A DNA stretch of 64,000 nt from Skermanella rosea (GTDB lineage Bacteria; Pseudomonadota; Alphaproteobacteria; Azospirillales; Azospirillaceae), in NCBI RefSeq assembly GCF_016806835.2, contig NZ_CP086111.1, positions 4,519,471 through 4,583,470 of the forward strand, read 5' to 3'. Shown here one piece after another: positions 27,770 to 38,916 of the stretch. Position 1 is the stretch's first letter. Every line of letters starts with the position of its first letter. The notes below the pieces were generated by a model that saw nothing but the letters and a program-made list of their open reading frames with translations, had not been told where the DNA came from and searched no databases. The position numbers and the translations under genes are program-made.

Positions 27770-28534
27770 ATGGACGACAAAACGACGCATCCCATGACCG
27801 AATTGCCCGCTCCATCCTCCGACTGGGCGCTCTTCCTGGACTTCGACGGCACACTGGTGGAGATCGCCGCCCAACCCGACGGCGTCCAGGTGGCGCCCGG
27901 ACTTCCGGAACTCCTGACCCGCCTGCACGAGGCGCTCGGCGGCGCCGTGGCCCTGGTCAGCGGCCGTGGCCTCGACGACATCGACCGCCTGCTCGGGCGC
28001 CTGCCGCTCGCCGCGGCCGGCCAGCACGGGCTGGAACGGCGCGACGCGGAGGGGCGGCGCGTGACCGCGTCGATCGATCGCCCGGCGCTGGCCGAGATCA
28101 CGAGAGGCCTGGAAGAATTCGTGGCCGCCCATCCGGGCACGCGGCTGGAGCCGAAGGGCATGACCGTGGCGCTCCATTTCCGCAACGCGCCGGAAGCGGA
28201 AGCCGACGCCCGGGCGGTGACGGCCGCCCTGATGGAACGTTTCGGCGACGGCTTCCACGTGCAGGAAGGCAAGATGGTCCTGGAGGTGAAGCCGAAGGGG
28301 TCCACCAAGGGAACGGTGGTCGAACAGCTTCTGGCCGAACCGCCCTTCGCCGGGCGCACCCCGGTGTTCATCGGCGACGACGTGACCGACGAGGACGGCT
28401 TCCGCGTGGCAAACGCCCATGGCGGCCTGTCGATCCAGATCGGTACCCGCCTGCCGACCGACGCGCGGTCCCGCATCCCGTCCGTCCCCGACCTTCACCG
28501 GTGGCTGGCCGACATGGCCGACCTTCTCCGCTGA
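27770..28534 (+). CDS. otsB: Trehalose-6-phosphate phosphatase
   Basis: A 254-residue HAD-family phosphatase that dephosphorylates trehalose-6-phosphate. The nucleophile motif is LFLDFDGTLVE near the N-terminus; the family motif GQHGLERRD, the lysine segment LEVKPKGSTKGT and the metal-binding GDDVTDEDGF follow. The start chosen is ATG 27770; an in-frame ATG at 27726 is possible and neither has a strong SD. It opens the trehalose operon. Confidence 0.92.
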   Translation: MDDKTTHPMTELPAPSSDWALFLDFDGTLVEIAAQPDGVQVAPGLPELLTRLHEALGGAVALVSGRGLDDIDRLLGRLPLAAAGQHGLERRDAEGRRVTASIDRPALAEITRGLEEFVAAHPGTRLEPKGMTVALHFRNAPEAEADARAVTAALMERFGDGFHVQEGKMVLEVKPKGSTKGTVVEQLLAEPPFAGRTPVFIGDDVTDEDGFRVANAHGGLSIQIGTRLPTDARSRIPSVPDLHRWLADMADLLR

Positions 28535-28550
28535 ACGCGCCGGCCGAGCG

Positions 28551-30389
28551 ATGGACAACCTCAACCTGGCCCTGATCGGCAATTGCAGCTTCACCGCCCT
28601 GCTCGATACCAGGGCCCGCATCGTCTGGTCCTGCCTGCCGCGTCCGGACGGCGATCCGGTCTTCTGCAGCCTTCTGAACGGCGCACCGGGTGATGACGGG
28701 CGCACAGTCCCCGACTGGGGCTTCTACGAGATCGAGCTGCTGGGCTGCACCGGCTCGGAACAGCGCTACCTGCCCAACACGGCCGTGGTGGAAACCGTCC
28801 TCCACGATGGCAACGGATCCGCGATCGAGATCACCGACTTCGCGCCGCGCCACCAGCACCACGGCAGGTCGTACCGGCCGGCCACGATCGTCCGCCTGGT
28901 CCGGGCGTTGCGCGGAACGCCGCGCATCGTGATCCGGGTCCGTCCGCGGTTCGACTATGGCGAGGTGGCGCCCGAGATTACCCGCGGCAGCAACCATATC
29001 CGCTACGTCTCGGCGGACAAGGTGCTCCGCCTGACCACCGCGGCGCCGATCGCTTACATCCTGGACGAGACTCCGTTCGTGCTGGACGACCCGGTCACCC
29101 TGATCCTCGGCCCGGACGAGCCCCTGCGCGCGCCGATCGACGAGAGCGGGCGCCGGCTGCTCGAGTTGACGCGCGACTATTGGCAGCAGTACGCCCGGTC
29201 GCTGGCGCTGCCGTTCGAGTGGCAGGACGCGGTGATCCGCGCCGCCATTACCCTGAAAATGTGCACCTTCGAGGAGACCGGCGCGGTCATCGCGGCGGTC
29301 ACCACCTCGATCCCGGAGGCGCCGGGCACGATACGCAACTGGGACTACCGGTATTGTTGGGTCCGGGACGCCTATTTCGTCATCCAGGCGCTCAACAGCC
29401 TGGGCGTGACCATCACGATGGAGAATTATCTCCACTACATCACCAACATCGTGGCCGGCGCTTCCAAGGGCACGCTCCAGCCGGTCTACGGCATCGCGCA
29501 GGAGATGCGGCTGGTCGAGCGCACGGCGTCGAGCCTCGCAGGATACCGCGGCATGGGGCCGGTCCGCGTCGGCAACGAGGCCTATGCGCAGATCCAGAAC
29601 GACAGCTACGGCGCCGTGATCCTGGCCTCCGCCCAGGCCTTCTTCGACCAGCGGCTGGCCAGGCCGGGGGGTATCGACCTGTTCCGGCGGCTGGAACTGC
29701 TGGGCGAGCAGGCGGTCATGCTCTACGACAAGCCGGACGCCGGCCTGTGGGAGCTGCGCACCACCGAGCACGTCCATACCTTCTCCTCGGTGATGTGCTG
29801 GGCCGCCTGCGACCGGCTGGCCCGGATCGCCTGCCAGCTCCGCCTGGACGAGCGCGCGGCCTACTGGCGGGAGCAGGCCGACGGGATCCGGGAGACCGTG
29901 CTGGAGCGGGCCTGGAATCCCCGGCTGAACAGCTTCGTGGACGCCTACCGCGGCGGCGACGGGTTCGACCATGACGACCGCGAGGGAATCGGCAAGATCG
30001 ACGCCAGCCTGCTGCTGATGCATGAACTCCGCTTCATCGAGGCGCGCGATCCCCGCTTCCTCGGCACGCTGGCGGCGATCGAGAACACGCTCAAGCGGGG
30101 TAGCATGCTCTACCGGTACGTGGCCGCGGATGATTTCGGTTATCCTGAGACGGCTTTCACCATCTGCACCTTCTGGTATATCGACGCCCTCGCGGCGATC
30201 GGCCGGAAGGAAGAGGCTCGGACTCTGTTCGAGCAGATGCTGTCCCACCGCAACCATGTGGGATTGCTGTCGGAGGACATCGACCCGGCCACCGGCGAGC
30301 TCTGGGGCAACTATCCCCAGACCTATTCGATGGTCGGCCTGATAAACTCGGCCATGCGGCTGAGCAAACCGTGGGAGGAAGCGTTTTGA
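28551..30389 (+). CDS. Glycoside hydrolase family 15 protein (trehalase/glucoamylase-like)
   Basis: A 612-residue cytoplasmic protein. The N-terminal beta-sandwich domain (to about residue 230) begins with LALIGNCSFTALLDTRARIVWSC; the C-terminal (alpha/alpha)6 barrel carries NWDYRYCWVRDAYF, GNEAYAQIQNDSYG and the late FTICTFWYIDAL. GH15 enzymes cleave alpha-glucosides; bacterial members include trehalases. Its place between otsB and otsA, with the downstream otsA start overlapping its stop, argues for a role in trehalose turnover. Catalytic glutamates are not assigned here. Confidence 0.88.
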   Translation: MDNLNLALIGNCSFTALLDTRARIVWSCLPRPDGDPVFCSLLNGAPGDDGRTVPDWGFYEIELLGCTGSEQRYLPNTAVVETVLHDGNGSAIEITDFAPRHQHHGRSYRPATIVRLVRALRGTPRIVIRVRPRFDYGEVAPEITRGSNHIRYVSADKVLRLTTAAPIAYILDETPFVLDDPVTLILGPDEPLRAPIDESGRRLLELTRDYWQQYARSLALPFEWQDAVIRAAITLKMCTFEETGAVIAAVTTSIPEAPGTIRNWDYRYCWVRDAYFVIQALNSLGVTITMENYLHYITNIVAGASKGTLQPVYGIAQEMRLVERTASSLAGYRGMGPVRVGNEAYAQIQNDSYGAVILASAQAFFDQRLARPGGIDLFRRLELLGEQAVMLYDKPDAGLWELRTTEHVHTFSSVMCWAACDRLARIACQLRLDERAAYWREQADGIRETVLERAWNPRLNSFVDAYRGGDGFDHDDREGIGKIDASLLLMHELRFIEARDPRFLGTLAAIENTLKRGSMLYRYVAADDFGYPETAFTICTFWYIDALAAIGRKEEARTLFEQMLSHRNHVGLLSEDIDPATGELWGNYPQTYSMVGLINSAMRLSKPWEEAF

Positions 30390-31783
30390 GCAGACTGGTC
30401 GTGGTGTCGAACCGGGTCGCCCCGATCGACGAGGGCAAGCAGTCGGCCGGCGGACTCGCCGTCGCCGTGCTGGCCGCCCTCAAGAAGACCGGCGGCATCT
30501 GGTTCGGCTGGAGCGGCGACGTCGTCGCGGCGCCGCCGTCCGCCCCCAGCCTGACACCGGTCGGTCGCCTGACCTATGCGACCCTGGACCTGGCGAAGCG
30601 GGACTACGAGGAATATTACAACGGCTACGCCAACTCCACGCTGTGGCCGCTGTTCCACTTCCGGCTCGGGCTGACCAATTTCAGCCGGCGCAACTACGCG
30701 GGCTACCAGCGGGTCAACAGCCTGTTCGCCTCCAAGCTGGCGCCGCTGCTGGAACCGGACGACATGGTCTGGGTCCACGACTACCACCTGATCCCGTTCG
30801 CCGAGCAACTTCGCATGATCGGGATGAAGCACCGCATGGGCTTCTTCCTGCACACCCCCTTCCCCGCGCCCGAGATCCTGGTGGCGCTGCCCAACCACGA
30901 GGACCTGGTGCGGGCGCTGTGCGCCTATGACGTGGTCGGGTTCCACACGCTGTGCGACCTGCGCTGCTTCATCAACTACATCCGGTTCGAGGCCCGCGGC
31001 ACGGTGACCGACCGAGGTCCCGGCGAGGGCTATTACATCAAGGCGTTCGGCCGCACCCTGGTGGCCCGCTCGTTCCCGATCAGCATCGACACCGAGCCAC
31101 TGGTGGCGCTGGCGGCGCAGGCGGCCAACACCCGCCAGACCGAGCGCCTGCGGGACAGCCTGGTCGGGCGCGACCTGATCATCGGCGTCGACCGGCTGGA
31201 CTATTCCAAGGGACTGCCGCAGCGCTTCGAGTCCTTCCACTGCCTGCTGGAGAACTACCCGGCCAACCGGGGCCACGTCTCGTTCCTCCAGATCGCCCCG
31301 CCGTCCCGCTCCGACGTGCCGGAATACATCGCGATCCGCAAGGAGCTGGAGACGCTGAGCGGCCACATCAACGGCCGCTTCGCCGAGTTCGACTGGGTGC
31401 CGATCCGCTACCTGAACAAGAGCTTCACCCGCCGCTCGCTGGCCGGGTTCTTCCGGGTCAGCAAGGTCGGGCTGGTGACTCCGCTCCGCGACGGCATGAA
31501 CCTGGTCGCCAAGGAGTACGTCGCCTGCCAGGACCCGGAGGACCCCGGCGTGCTGGTCCTGTCCCGCTTCGCCGGCGCCGCGGAGGAGCTGGATTCGGCG
31601 CTGATCGTCAATCCCTACGACATCGAATCCGTCGCCGACGCGCTCCAGCGGGCGCTGACCATGCCGCTGGAGGAGCGAAAGCAGCGCCATGCCGACATGA
31701 TGGGCGTGCTCCGGCGGAACGATATCTCCGTCTGGCGCGAAAATTTCGTCACGGCGCTGACGCGGGCGCCCTACGATAGCTGA
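30386..31783 (+). CDS. otsA: Alpha,alpha-trehalose-phosphate synthase (UDP-forming)
   Basis: A 465-residue GT20 glycosyltransferase joining UDP-glucose and glucose-6-phosphate. Conserved segments are [46 protein letters not shown] and the C-terminal [17 protein letters not shown]. The start is TTG 30386, overlapping the GH15 stop as TTGA with GGGAGGAAG six bases before; the frame opens at a GTG inside that ribosome binding site, so the TTG is preferred. It is the third gene of the trehalose operon. Confidence 0.94.
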   Translation: MSRLVVVSNRVAPIDEGKQSAGGLAVAVLAALKKTGGIWFGWSGDVVAAPPSAPSLTPVGRLTYATLDLAKRDYEEYYNGYANSTLWPLFHFRLGLTNFSRRNYAGYQRVNSLFASKLAPLLEPDDMVWVHDYHLIPFAEQLRMIGMKHRMGFFLHTPFPAPEILVALPNHEDLVRALCAYDVVGFHTLCDLRCFINYIRFEARGTVTDRGPGEGYYIKAFGRTLVARSFPISIDTEPLVALAAQAANTRQTERLRDSLVGRDLIIGVDRLDYSKGLPQRFESFHCLLENYPANRGHVSFLQIAPPSRSDVPEYIAIRKELETLSGHINGRFAEFDWVPIRYLNKSFTRRSLAGFFRVSKVGLVTPLRDGMNLVAKEYVACQDPEDPGVLVLSRFAGAAEELDSALIVNPYDIESVADALQRALTMPLEERKQRHADMMGVLRRNDISVWRENFVTALTRAPYDS

Positions 31784-31813
31784 CCACGGGGGGAAGCAGA
31801 AGGAGACGGACCC

Positions 31814-32773
31814 ATGACCGGAACACGCTATCTCGTCGCCGACATCGGCGCGACCAACGCCCGATTCGGGTTGCTCGACGCGGCCGGCCGCCTGCTCCAC
31901 ACCCGCACCCTGCCCTGCACCGGCTATCCCACGCTGGAGGCCGCGGGCCAGGCCTACCTGGCCTCCGCCCAGCCCGACGCCCACCCGGCGGAAGGCGCGT
32001 TCGCGATCGCCGGGCCGGTGACCGGCGACGTTCTGACCATGACCAACCATCCCTGGACCTTCTCGGTGCTGGAGACCTGCAAGGCGCTCGGCCTCGGCCG
32101 GCTGGAGGTGGTCAACGACTTCACCGCCGTCGCCATGTCGATCCCGCTGCTGACCGAGGCCGACCGGCTCCAGGTCGGCGACGGGTCACCCGTCCCGGGC
32201 GACGTGATCGGCGTGATCGGTCCCGGCACGGGTCTGGGCGTCTCGGGCCTGGTCCATGGTCCCGGCGGCTGGACGGCGCTTGCGGGCGAAGGCGGGCACG
32301 TGACCATGGCGCCGATCTCGGACCGGGAGAGCGCCGTGCTCGACCGGCTCCGCAAGAAGTTCGCCCATGTCTCGGCGGAGCGGGTGATCTCCGGCCAGGG
32401 GCTCGTCAACCTGTACGAGGCCCTGTCCCTGCTCGAACACCGCGAGCCCGAGGGCCTCACCCCCGCCGACGTCGCCGGCCGCGGACTGGACGGCAGCGAC
32501 GCGACCTGCGTCGAGGCGCTTGAGATGTTCTGCGCCATGCTCGGCACCGTCGCCGGCAATCTCGCGCTGACCCTGGGCTCGCGCGGCGGCGTCTATATCG
32601 CGGGCGGCATCGTGCCCCGGCTGGGCAGCTTCTTCACCCATTCCCGGTTCCGCGAGCGCTTCGTCGAGAAGGGCCGGCTGCGCGACTTTCTCGGGCCGAT
32701 ACCGACATATGTCGTGACCCACGAGCTGCCGGCCTTCCTGGGGCTGAAGGCCGTACTGGACAAGGTCGCGTAA
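31814..32773 (+). CDS. glk: Glucokinase
   Basis: A 319-residue ROK-independent bacterial glucokinase, phosphorylating glucose with ATP. VADIGATNARFGLL is the phosphate-binding motif, VVNDFTAVAMSIP carries the catalytic aspartate, GPGTGLGVSGLV and GEGGHVTM follow. Good SD (AGAAGGAGA) precedes the ATG. Thirty bases after otsA, it could recycle glucose set free from trehalose by the GH15 enzyme to glucose-6-phosphate for otsA. Confidence 0.93.
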   Translation: MTGTRYLVADIGATNARFGLLDAAGRLLHTRTLPCTGYPTLEAAGQAYLASAQPDAHPAEGAFAIAGPVTGDVLTMTNHPWTFSVLETCKALGLGRLEVVNDFTAVAMSIPLLTEADRLQVGDGSPVPGDVIGVIGPGTGLGVSGLVHGPGGWTALAGEGGHVTMAPISDRESAVLDRLRKKFAHVSAERVISGQGLVNLYEALSLLEHREPEGLTPADVAGRGLDGSDATCVEALEMFCAMLGTVAGNLALTLGSRGGVYIAGGIVPRLGSFFTHSRFRERFVEKGRLRDFLGPIPTYVVTHELPAFLGLKAVLDKVA

Positions 32774-32815
32774 TGCTTCCCCACCGCTATTGGTGCTGCA
32801 CAATGATCCTGAGCG

Positions 32816-32911
32816 GTAGGTCGGCCTTCGCCCGCCAGGGCGAACGCCGACACCCTGCGTCAACGCTCCGGCCAATCTGTCGGCGTCGGCCTTCGGCCGA
32901 GGCCGACCTAC
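32816..32911. repeat. REPIN-like element: two inverted REP arms with hairpins
   Basis: A 96-base imperfect palindrome. The left arm (32816-32852, GTAGGTCGGCCT... to ...ACGCCGACA) and the reverse complement of the right arm (32878-32911) share their first 12 and last 9 bases, and each arm contains its own short palindrome (TTCGCCC/GGGCGAA; TCGGCCGA). The right end covers the stop codon of the phospholipase D-like gene (TAG, complement of 32908-32910). Such paired arms are typical of REPIN elements spread by REP-associated transposases. Confidence 0.7.
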
Positions 32912-34365
32912 GATAAATCCAGGCGCACCTTGGCGGGATGCCTGAGCTTCCAGGCGCGCATCAGCAGCCCGCCGCCGACCAGCAGCGCCGCCAGCATGAT
33001 CGGGACGGCGATCAGGCGCGGGAAGAAGGCGGCCAGGACCGCCACCACCAGCAGGATCGCCCCGGCCCCCGCCAGGACGCCGGCCTCCGCCCGGCCGACG
33101 GCGCGGCGGTTGGTCAGGGCCGCCCCCACCGTGTTGCCGATGCCGAGGCTGCCCGCCGCGACGCGGGCGGTGCTGGGTTTCTTCTGGCGGTGCCCCCGGG
33201 GGCTGCGGGGTGCTATGGCCTTGGGCCGGTGCTTGACGTCGAGCACCACCTCGGTCGACTGCGCCAGGTCCTCCAGGTACATGGTCTCCATCGCCTCGGC
33301 GAAGCCGCTGTCCTCGATCGCGAGGTCCAGTTCCCAGTTGCCGATCCAGCTGGCGATGTTGAGATTGGTCGAGCCAACCCGCGCCCAGTGGCCGTCGGCC
33401 ACCGCGGTCTTGGCATGGAGCATCGGGCCGTTCCATTCGAAGATGCGGACGCCCGCCTCCAGCAGCGGCCGGTAGCTCGCCCGCGACAGCGCCTGGGTGA
33501 TCGGGATGTCGCTGATGCCGGGCACCAGCAGCCTGACGTCCACGCCGTCGCGCGCCGCCTCGCCCAGCGCCTGGATATAGGCGGTGGTGCCGACGAAATA
33601 GGCGTCGGTCAGCCACAGCCGGTCCTGTACCCCGGCGGCGATCAGCAGGTCAAGGCGGTAGACTCCCATCTCCGAGGGCTGGCCCTCGATCAGCCGGATC
33701 GAGACGTCGCCGGCCGATACGGGGAGACCGCGCGGCTCCCGCGGCTCCAGCCGTTCCAGCGCCGGCCCCGCGGCGTTCCAGCTGTGGCGGAACGCCGCCT
33801 CCAGGTCGTCCAGCACGGGACCCTCGATCGCGACGCCGGTATCGCGCCAGGGCTTGCGCCTGCCGGTCGGATCGCCGGCCCAGGCATCGCCCACGCACAG
33901 GCCGGAGACGAAGCCGATCCGCCCATCCACGGTCAGCGTCTTGCGGTGGTTACGGCTGAGCCAGCCGAGGGGGCTGTCCAGGCGCGGCGGGTTGAAGGTC
34001 CGGATCTGGACGCCGGCCTGGGCCAGGGTCCGGAGCATGGGGCGCGACAGCTTGCGGAAGCAGCCGAGCCAGTCGTACAGGAAATATATACGGACGCCCG
34101 CGCGGGCGCGCTCCGCCAGCAGGTCCACGAAGGTGCGCCCGGTCGCGTCGTCGTAGATGATGTAGTTCTCGAACTGGATCCAGTCGCGGGCCGACACGAT
34201 CGCCTCGATCCAGGCCGGGTAGTTCTCGGCCCCGTTCCGGAGCAGGCGGAGGCCGTTGCCGGGCACGGCCGTGGCGCCGGTCACCCTGGAAAGGGCCTGG
34301 CTCGCCAGCATCTGGTCCAGCGACCGCTCCTTGCGTGTCGCGGCGTGAAGAACGTTGGTCCGCAT
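32908..34365 (-). CDS. Phospholipase D-like / cardiolipin synthase-type protein
   Basis: A 485-residue protein with two HKD motifs, NHRKTLTVDG and LHAKTAVADG, each followed by a G-S/G-N segment, as in cardiolipin synthases of the PLD superfamily that transfer phosphatidyl groups. The C-terminal 60 residues contain two hydrophobic segments (AGVLAGAGAILLVVAVLAAF, AVPIMLAALLVGGGLLM), so the tail is membrane-anchored, unlike the N-terminal anchors of classical Cls. The start is taken as ATG 34365; the frame continues upstream to a GTG at 34470. It stands alone, facing away from the aldehyde oxidoreductase operon. Confidence 0.85.
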   Translation of the reverse strand: MRTNVLHAATRKERSLDQMLASQALSRVTGATAVPGNGLRLLRNGAENYPAWIEAIVSARDWIQFENYIIYDDATGRTFVDLLAERARAGVRIYFLYDWLGCFRKLSRPMLRTLAQAGVQIRTFNPPRLDSPLGWLSRNHRKTLTVDGRIGFVSGLCVGDAWAGDPTGRRKPWRDTGVAIEGPVLDDLEAAFRHSWNAAGPALERLEPREPRGLPVSAGDVSIRLIEGQPSEMGVYRLDLLIAAGVQDRLWLTDAYFVGTTAYIQALGEAARDGVDVRLLVPGISDIPITQALSRASYRPLLEAGVRIFEWNGPMLHAKTAVADGHWARVGSTNLNIASWIGNWELDLAIEDSGFAEAMETMYLEDLAQSTEVVLDVKHRPKAIAPRSPRGHRQKKPSTARVAAGSLGIGNTVGAALTNRRAVGRAEAGVLAGAGAILLVVAVLAAFFPRLIAVPIMLAALLVGGGLLMRAWKLRHPAKVRLDLS

Positions 34366-34611
34366 GGGGTCTACCGGCTCCGAGGGAAGTTCGTCCTGAA
34401 GGGTTCGTCTGGGTGGCCCGATGCCGATCCGGACAACACCCATATGCCGCTCCGGTTGCCCGGTTTCCACCGAATCCGACGGGAACCAGGCCTGCCGGGA
34501 ACCCGGGGCCGGGGCTAAAGGTTAATGTCCGAACGGCCGAGTGATCTCCGCCCATCGGTCACGCCGTTCGGACGATTTCCATACCATCGACGCTTCCAGA
34601 GGAGGTTCGCC

Positions 34612-35138
34612 TTGAACTCCATGCCGAACATCGGGCCGGCAAGCGGCTCCGCGCAAGCCATCCCGATCACCCTGACCATCAACGGCGAGGTCCGGCACCT
34701 GACGGTCGAACCCTGGACCAGCCTCCTCGACCTGCTGCGCGACGGTCTCGACCTGACCGGCACGAAGAAGGGATGCGACCACGGACAGTGCGGCGCCTGC
34801 ACCGTGCTGATCGACGACCGCCGGGTCAATTCCTGCCTGACCCTGGCGGTCATGCAGGACGGCGCCAGCGTCACCACGATCGAGGGCATCGCTGGCGGCC
34901 AGGACCTTCACCCGATCCAGGACGCCTTCATCGAGCACGACGCCTTCCAATGCGGCTACTGTACGCCCGGGCAGATCTGTTCCGCCGTGGGCCTGATCAA
35001 GGAAGGCAGGGCCCACACCGCCGACGAGATCCGCGAGCTGATGAGCGGCAACCTGTGCCGCTGCGGCTGCTACACGAACATCGTGGCGGCGATCGAAGAG
35101 GTGGTCGGCCAGGGCGACCGGATGAAGGAGGCCGCGGA

Positions 35139-35142
<4 letters not shown>
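34612..35142 (+). CDS. paoA: Aldehyde oxidoreductase 2Fe-2S subunit (PaoA type)
   Basis: A 176-residue iron-sulfur subunit of a xanthine-oxidase-family enzyme, passing electrons between the molybdenum and FAD subunits. Cysteines for the plant-type cluster are in GCDHGQCGACTVLIDDRRVNSC-type spacing (residues about 59-80) and for the second cluster in CGYCTPGQ and CRCGCY. The SD AGAGGAGGT (34598-34606) fits the TTG at 34612; an ATG three codons later is possible. Escherichia coli PaoA has a Tat signal peptide; none is seen here, which suggests a cytoplasmic complex. Confidence 0.9.
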
Positions 35143-36155
<1,013 letters not shown>

Positions 36156-36166
36156 GGCGAGACGGC

Positions 36167-38443
36167 ATGACCAGCAACATCCAGGATTTCCGCCGCCCCG
36201 AGGGCGGGCGTTATGTCGGCTCGGCCCAGCGCCGGATCGACGGCCGGCTGAAGGTGACCGGCGGAGCCAGGTACGCCGGCGAGTTCCCGACTCCCGGCCT
36301 GACCTTCGGCTTCGTGATCTGCTCCGAGATCGCCCACGGCCGGATCACCCGCATCGACACCTCGGCCGCCGAGGCGGTCCCCGGCGTCATCAAGGTGCTC
36401 ACCCACCTGAACCGGCCCAAGATCGCCGACGAGGACAAGAAATACCAGGACCAGACCGCCCCGCCGGGCTCGCCCATGCGGGCGCTGGGCGACGACAAGA
36501 TCGCCTACAGCGGCCAGCCGATCGGGCTGGTCGTGGCGGAGACGTTCGAACTGGCCCGCTACGCCGCCACCCTGGTGGAGATCGAGTACGAGAGCTGGCC
36601 GCACAAGTCGGACCTGAAGGCCGAGCGCGCCGCCGCCTATGAGCCCAAGGAGAAGCGGAACGGCATCTCCCCGGCCCCGCCGCCGCGCGGCGACGTGGAT
36701 GCCGCCTTCGCCAAGGCGCCGGTCCGGTTCGAGAACGAGTACCGGGTCGCGGTGGAGCACCACAATCCGATGGAGCCCCACGCCTCCACGGTGATCTGGG
36801 GCGACGGCGGCAAGCTGACCATCTACGACAAGACCCAGGGCGTCCAGAACTCCCAGAACTACGTCACCGGCGTGTTCGGTCTGAAGAAGGAGGACGTCCG
36901 GGTCATCTCGCCCTTCGTCGGCGGCGCCTTCGGCTCCGGCCTGCGGCCGCAATACCAGCTCTACCTGGCGGTGATGGCGGCGCTGGACCTGAAGCGGTCG
37001 GTCCGGGTGGTGCTGACCCGCGACCAGATGTTCACCTTCGTCCATCGGCCGGACACGATCCAGACGCTGGCGATGGCGGCCGACAGGGACGGCAAGCTCC
37101 AGGGCATCCGGCACGACGCGCTGGCCGAGACCTCGACCTTCGAGGACTACCAGGAGGTGGTCGTCAACTGGTCGGGCCTGCTGTACGACTGCCCCAACAC
37201 CAAGCTCACCTACGAGCTTGCGAAGATGAACACCTACACGCCCGGGGACATGCGCGCCCCCGGCGCCACGCTGGGCGTCTATGCGCTGGAATCGGCGATG
37301 GACGAGCTGGCCTACGCGACCGGCGTCGATCCCGTCGATCTCCGGCTCAAGAACTATGCCGAGAAGGACGAGAACGAGGGCAAGCCGTTCAGCAGCAAGG
37401 AGCTGCGGGCCTGCTACGCCAAGGCCGCCGAGCGGTTCGGCTGGTCGAAGCGGAACCCGGAGCCCCGCTCCATGCGGGAGGGCCGGGAACTGATCGGCTG
37501 GGGCATGGCGAGCGGCGTCTGGGAAGCCATGATGATGCAGACCAGCGCGCGGGCCGTCGTGAAGGCCGACGGCACGCTGGAGGTCGCGACCGCCACCGCC
37601 GATATCGGCACCGGCACCTATACCATCCTGGCCCAGCTCGGCGCCGACGCCCTGGGCGTGCCGATCGAGGCCGTGACGGTCAAGATCGGCGACAGCTCCC
37701 TGCCGACCTCGCCGGTCGAGGGCGGGTCCTGGGCCGCGGCGTCGGCCGGCACCGCCGTCCAGGCCGCTTGCTACGCCGTGCGCGAGAAGCTGTTCAACGC
37801 GGCCCGCACCGTCGAGGGCTCGCCGCTCGCCAACTTCAGCATCGACCGCGTGGTTTTCGGGGGCGGGCGGATCTCCGTGGACGGCGACCCGTCGCGTTTC
37901 GTCACCCTGGCCGACGCCCTGGCCGCCAGCGGGCAGTCCGAGATCTCGGCCGAGGAGACGACCAAGCCCGATCCGGAGACCAAGAAGAAGTACTCGGGCT
38001 ACACCCACTCCGCCATCTTCGCCGAGGTGCGGATCGACGAGGAGCTTGGCGTGATCCGCCTGACGCGCGTCGTCAACGCGGTGGCCGCCGGCAAGATCCT
38101 GAACACCAAGACCGCCCGCAGCCAGATCCTGGGCGGCGTCGTGTTCGGCATCGGCATGGCGCTCCACGAGGAGAGCCTGATGGACAAGGAGCTCGGCCGC
38201 TTCATGAACCACAACATCGCCGAGTACCACATCCCCGCCCATGCCGACGTCCGGGATATCGACGTGATCTTCGTGGACGAGCACGACGACAAGGCGAGCC
38301 CGATCGGCGTGAAGGGCCTGGGCGAGATCGGCATCGTCGGCACGGCGGCGGCGATCGCCAACGCCGTGTACCATGCCACCGGCCGCCGCATCCGGCACCT
38401 GCCGATCACGATCGACAAGGTGATGGGCGCGGGAGAGGCGTAG
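36167..38443 (+). CDS. paoC: Aldehyde oxidoreductase molybdenum cofactor subunit (PaoC type)
   Basis: A 758-residue catalytic subunit binding molybdopterin cytosine dinucleotide. N-terminal GRLKVTGGARYAGEF, the FVGGAFGSGLRPQ loop and the catalytic glutamate in GVKGLGEIGIVGTAAAI near the C-terminus are present. The likely reaction is oxidation of aromatic or other aldehydes to carboxylic acids. The start is ATG 36167, eleven bases after paoB. The XdhC-like maturation factor PaoD is not seen downstream. Confidence 0.93.
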   Translation: MTSNIQDFRRPEGGRYVGSAQRRIDGRLKVTGGARYAGEFPTPGLTFGFVICSEIAHGRITRIDTSAAEAVPGVIKVLTHLNRPKIADEDKKYQDQTAPPGSPMRALGDDKIAYSGQPIGLVVAETFELARYAATLVEIEYESWPHKSDLKAERAAAYEPKEKRNGISPAPPPRGDVDAAFAKAPVRFENEYRVAVEHHNPMEPHASTVIWGDGGKLTIYDKTQGVQNSQNYVTGVFGLKKEDVRVISPFVGGAFGSGLRPQYQLYLAVMAALDLKRSVRVVLTRDQMFTFVHRPDTIQTLAMAADRDGKLQGIRHDALAETSTFEDYQEVVVNWSGLLYDCPNTKLTYELAKMNTYTPGDMRAPGATLGVYALESAMDELAYATGVDPVDLRLKNYAEKDENEGKPFSSKELRACYAKAAERFGWSKRNPEPRSMREGRELIGWGMASGVWEAMMMQTSARAVVKADGTLEVATATADIGTGTYTILAQLGADALGVPIEAVTVKIGDSSLPTSPVEGGSWAAASAGTAVQAACYAVREKLFNAARTVEGSPLANFSIDRVVFGGGRISVDGDPSRFVTLADALAASGQSEISAEETTKPDPETKKKYSGYTHSAIFAEVRIDEELGVIRLTRVVNAVAAGKILNTKTARSQILGGVVFGIGMALHEESLMDKELGRFMNHNIAEYHIPAHADVRDIDVIFVDEHDDKASPIGVKGLGEIGIVGTAAAIANAVYHATGRRIRHLPITIDKVMGAGEA

Positions 38444-38452
38444 GCTCGGACG

Positions 38453-38490
38453 GCGGGGGTGGGATGGTGCGGCCATCCCGCCCTCCCCCC
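38453..38490 (+). terminator. GC-rich hairpin after paoC
   Basis: GGGGGTGGGATGG pairs with CCATCCCGCCCTCCCCC around a five-base loop, starting ten bases after the paoC stop. There is no clear U-run, so termination is probable but not certain. Confidence 0.45.
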
Positions 38491-38916
38491 TCGGTTATGG
38501 ACGCGAATGTCATCATTCGTGCGCAGGAGCCAGGGTGGTTGATCGCCCGCACGGATCCAGGCCGCGCAGCCCGACATCGCCACGCCGGGGGACATGCCGT
38601 CATTCGCCATCCCCGCGCGGCGGATACTGATTCACTTTTCAAAGATCCAGCGCGAGGCGCGCCGTCATGATGGCACAGGAGCGTTAAGAATATATTCCAG
38701 AAACAAAGGGTCAGGTTGACCAGAACCGCTGTTCTCAGTTCACGCGAAATCCGATATGGCTGGTGTTCCGGCCGGGATATCAGATGCGAAGGTGTGTGGA
38801 TTGTCATGGCCGGCAGGGAAAAAGACCAGACCGGCGCATCGCCGGCGTGATCTGCATACGGCTGGCGAACCATCATCCGGCACCAGATCGGAAAAAGCGT
38901 GATCCGGAGAGGCGGC
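38491..38916. other. Intergenic stretch without recognised gene
   Basis: Between the paoC hairpin and the DUF1003 gene no frame with convincing codon use or ribosome binding site is visible on either strand. The sequence is less GC-rich around 38,680-38,760 and may hold the promoter of the DUF1003 gene. Confidence 0.4.
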
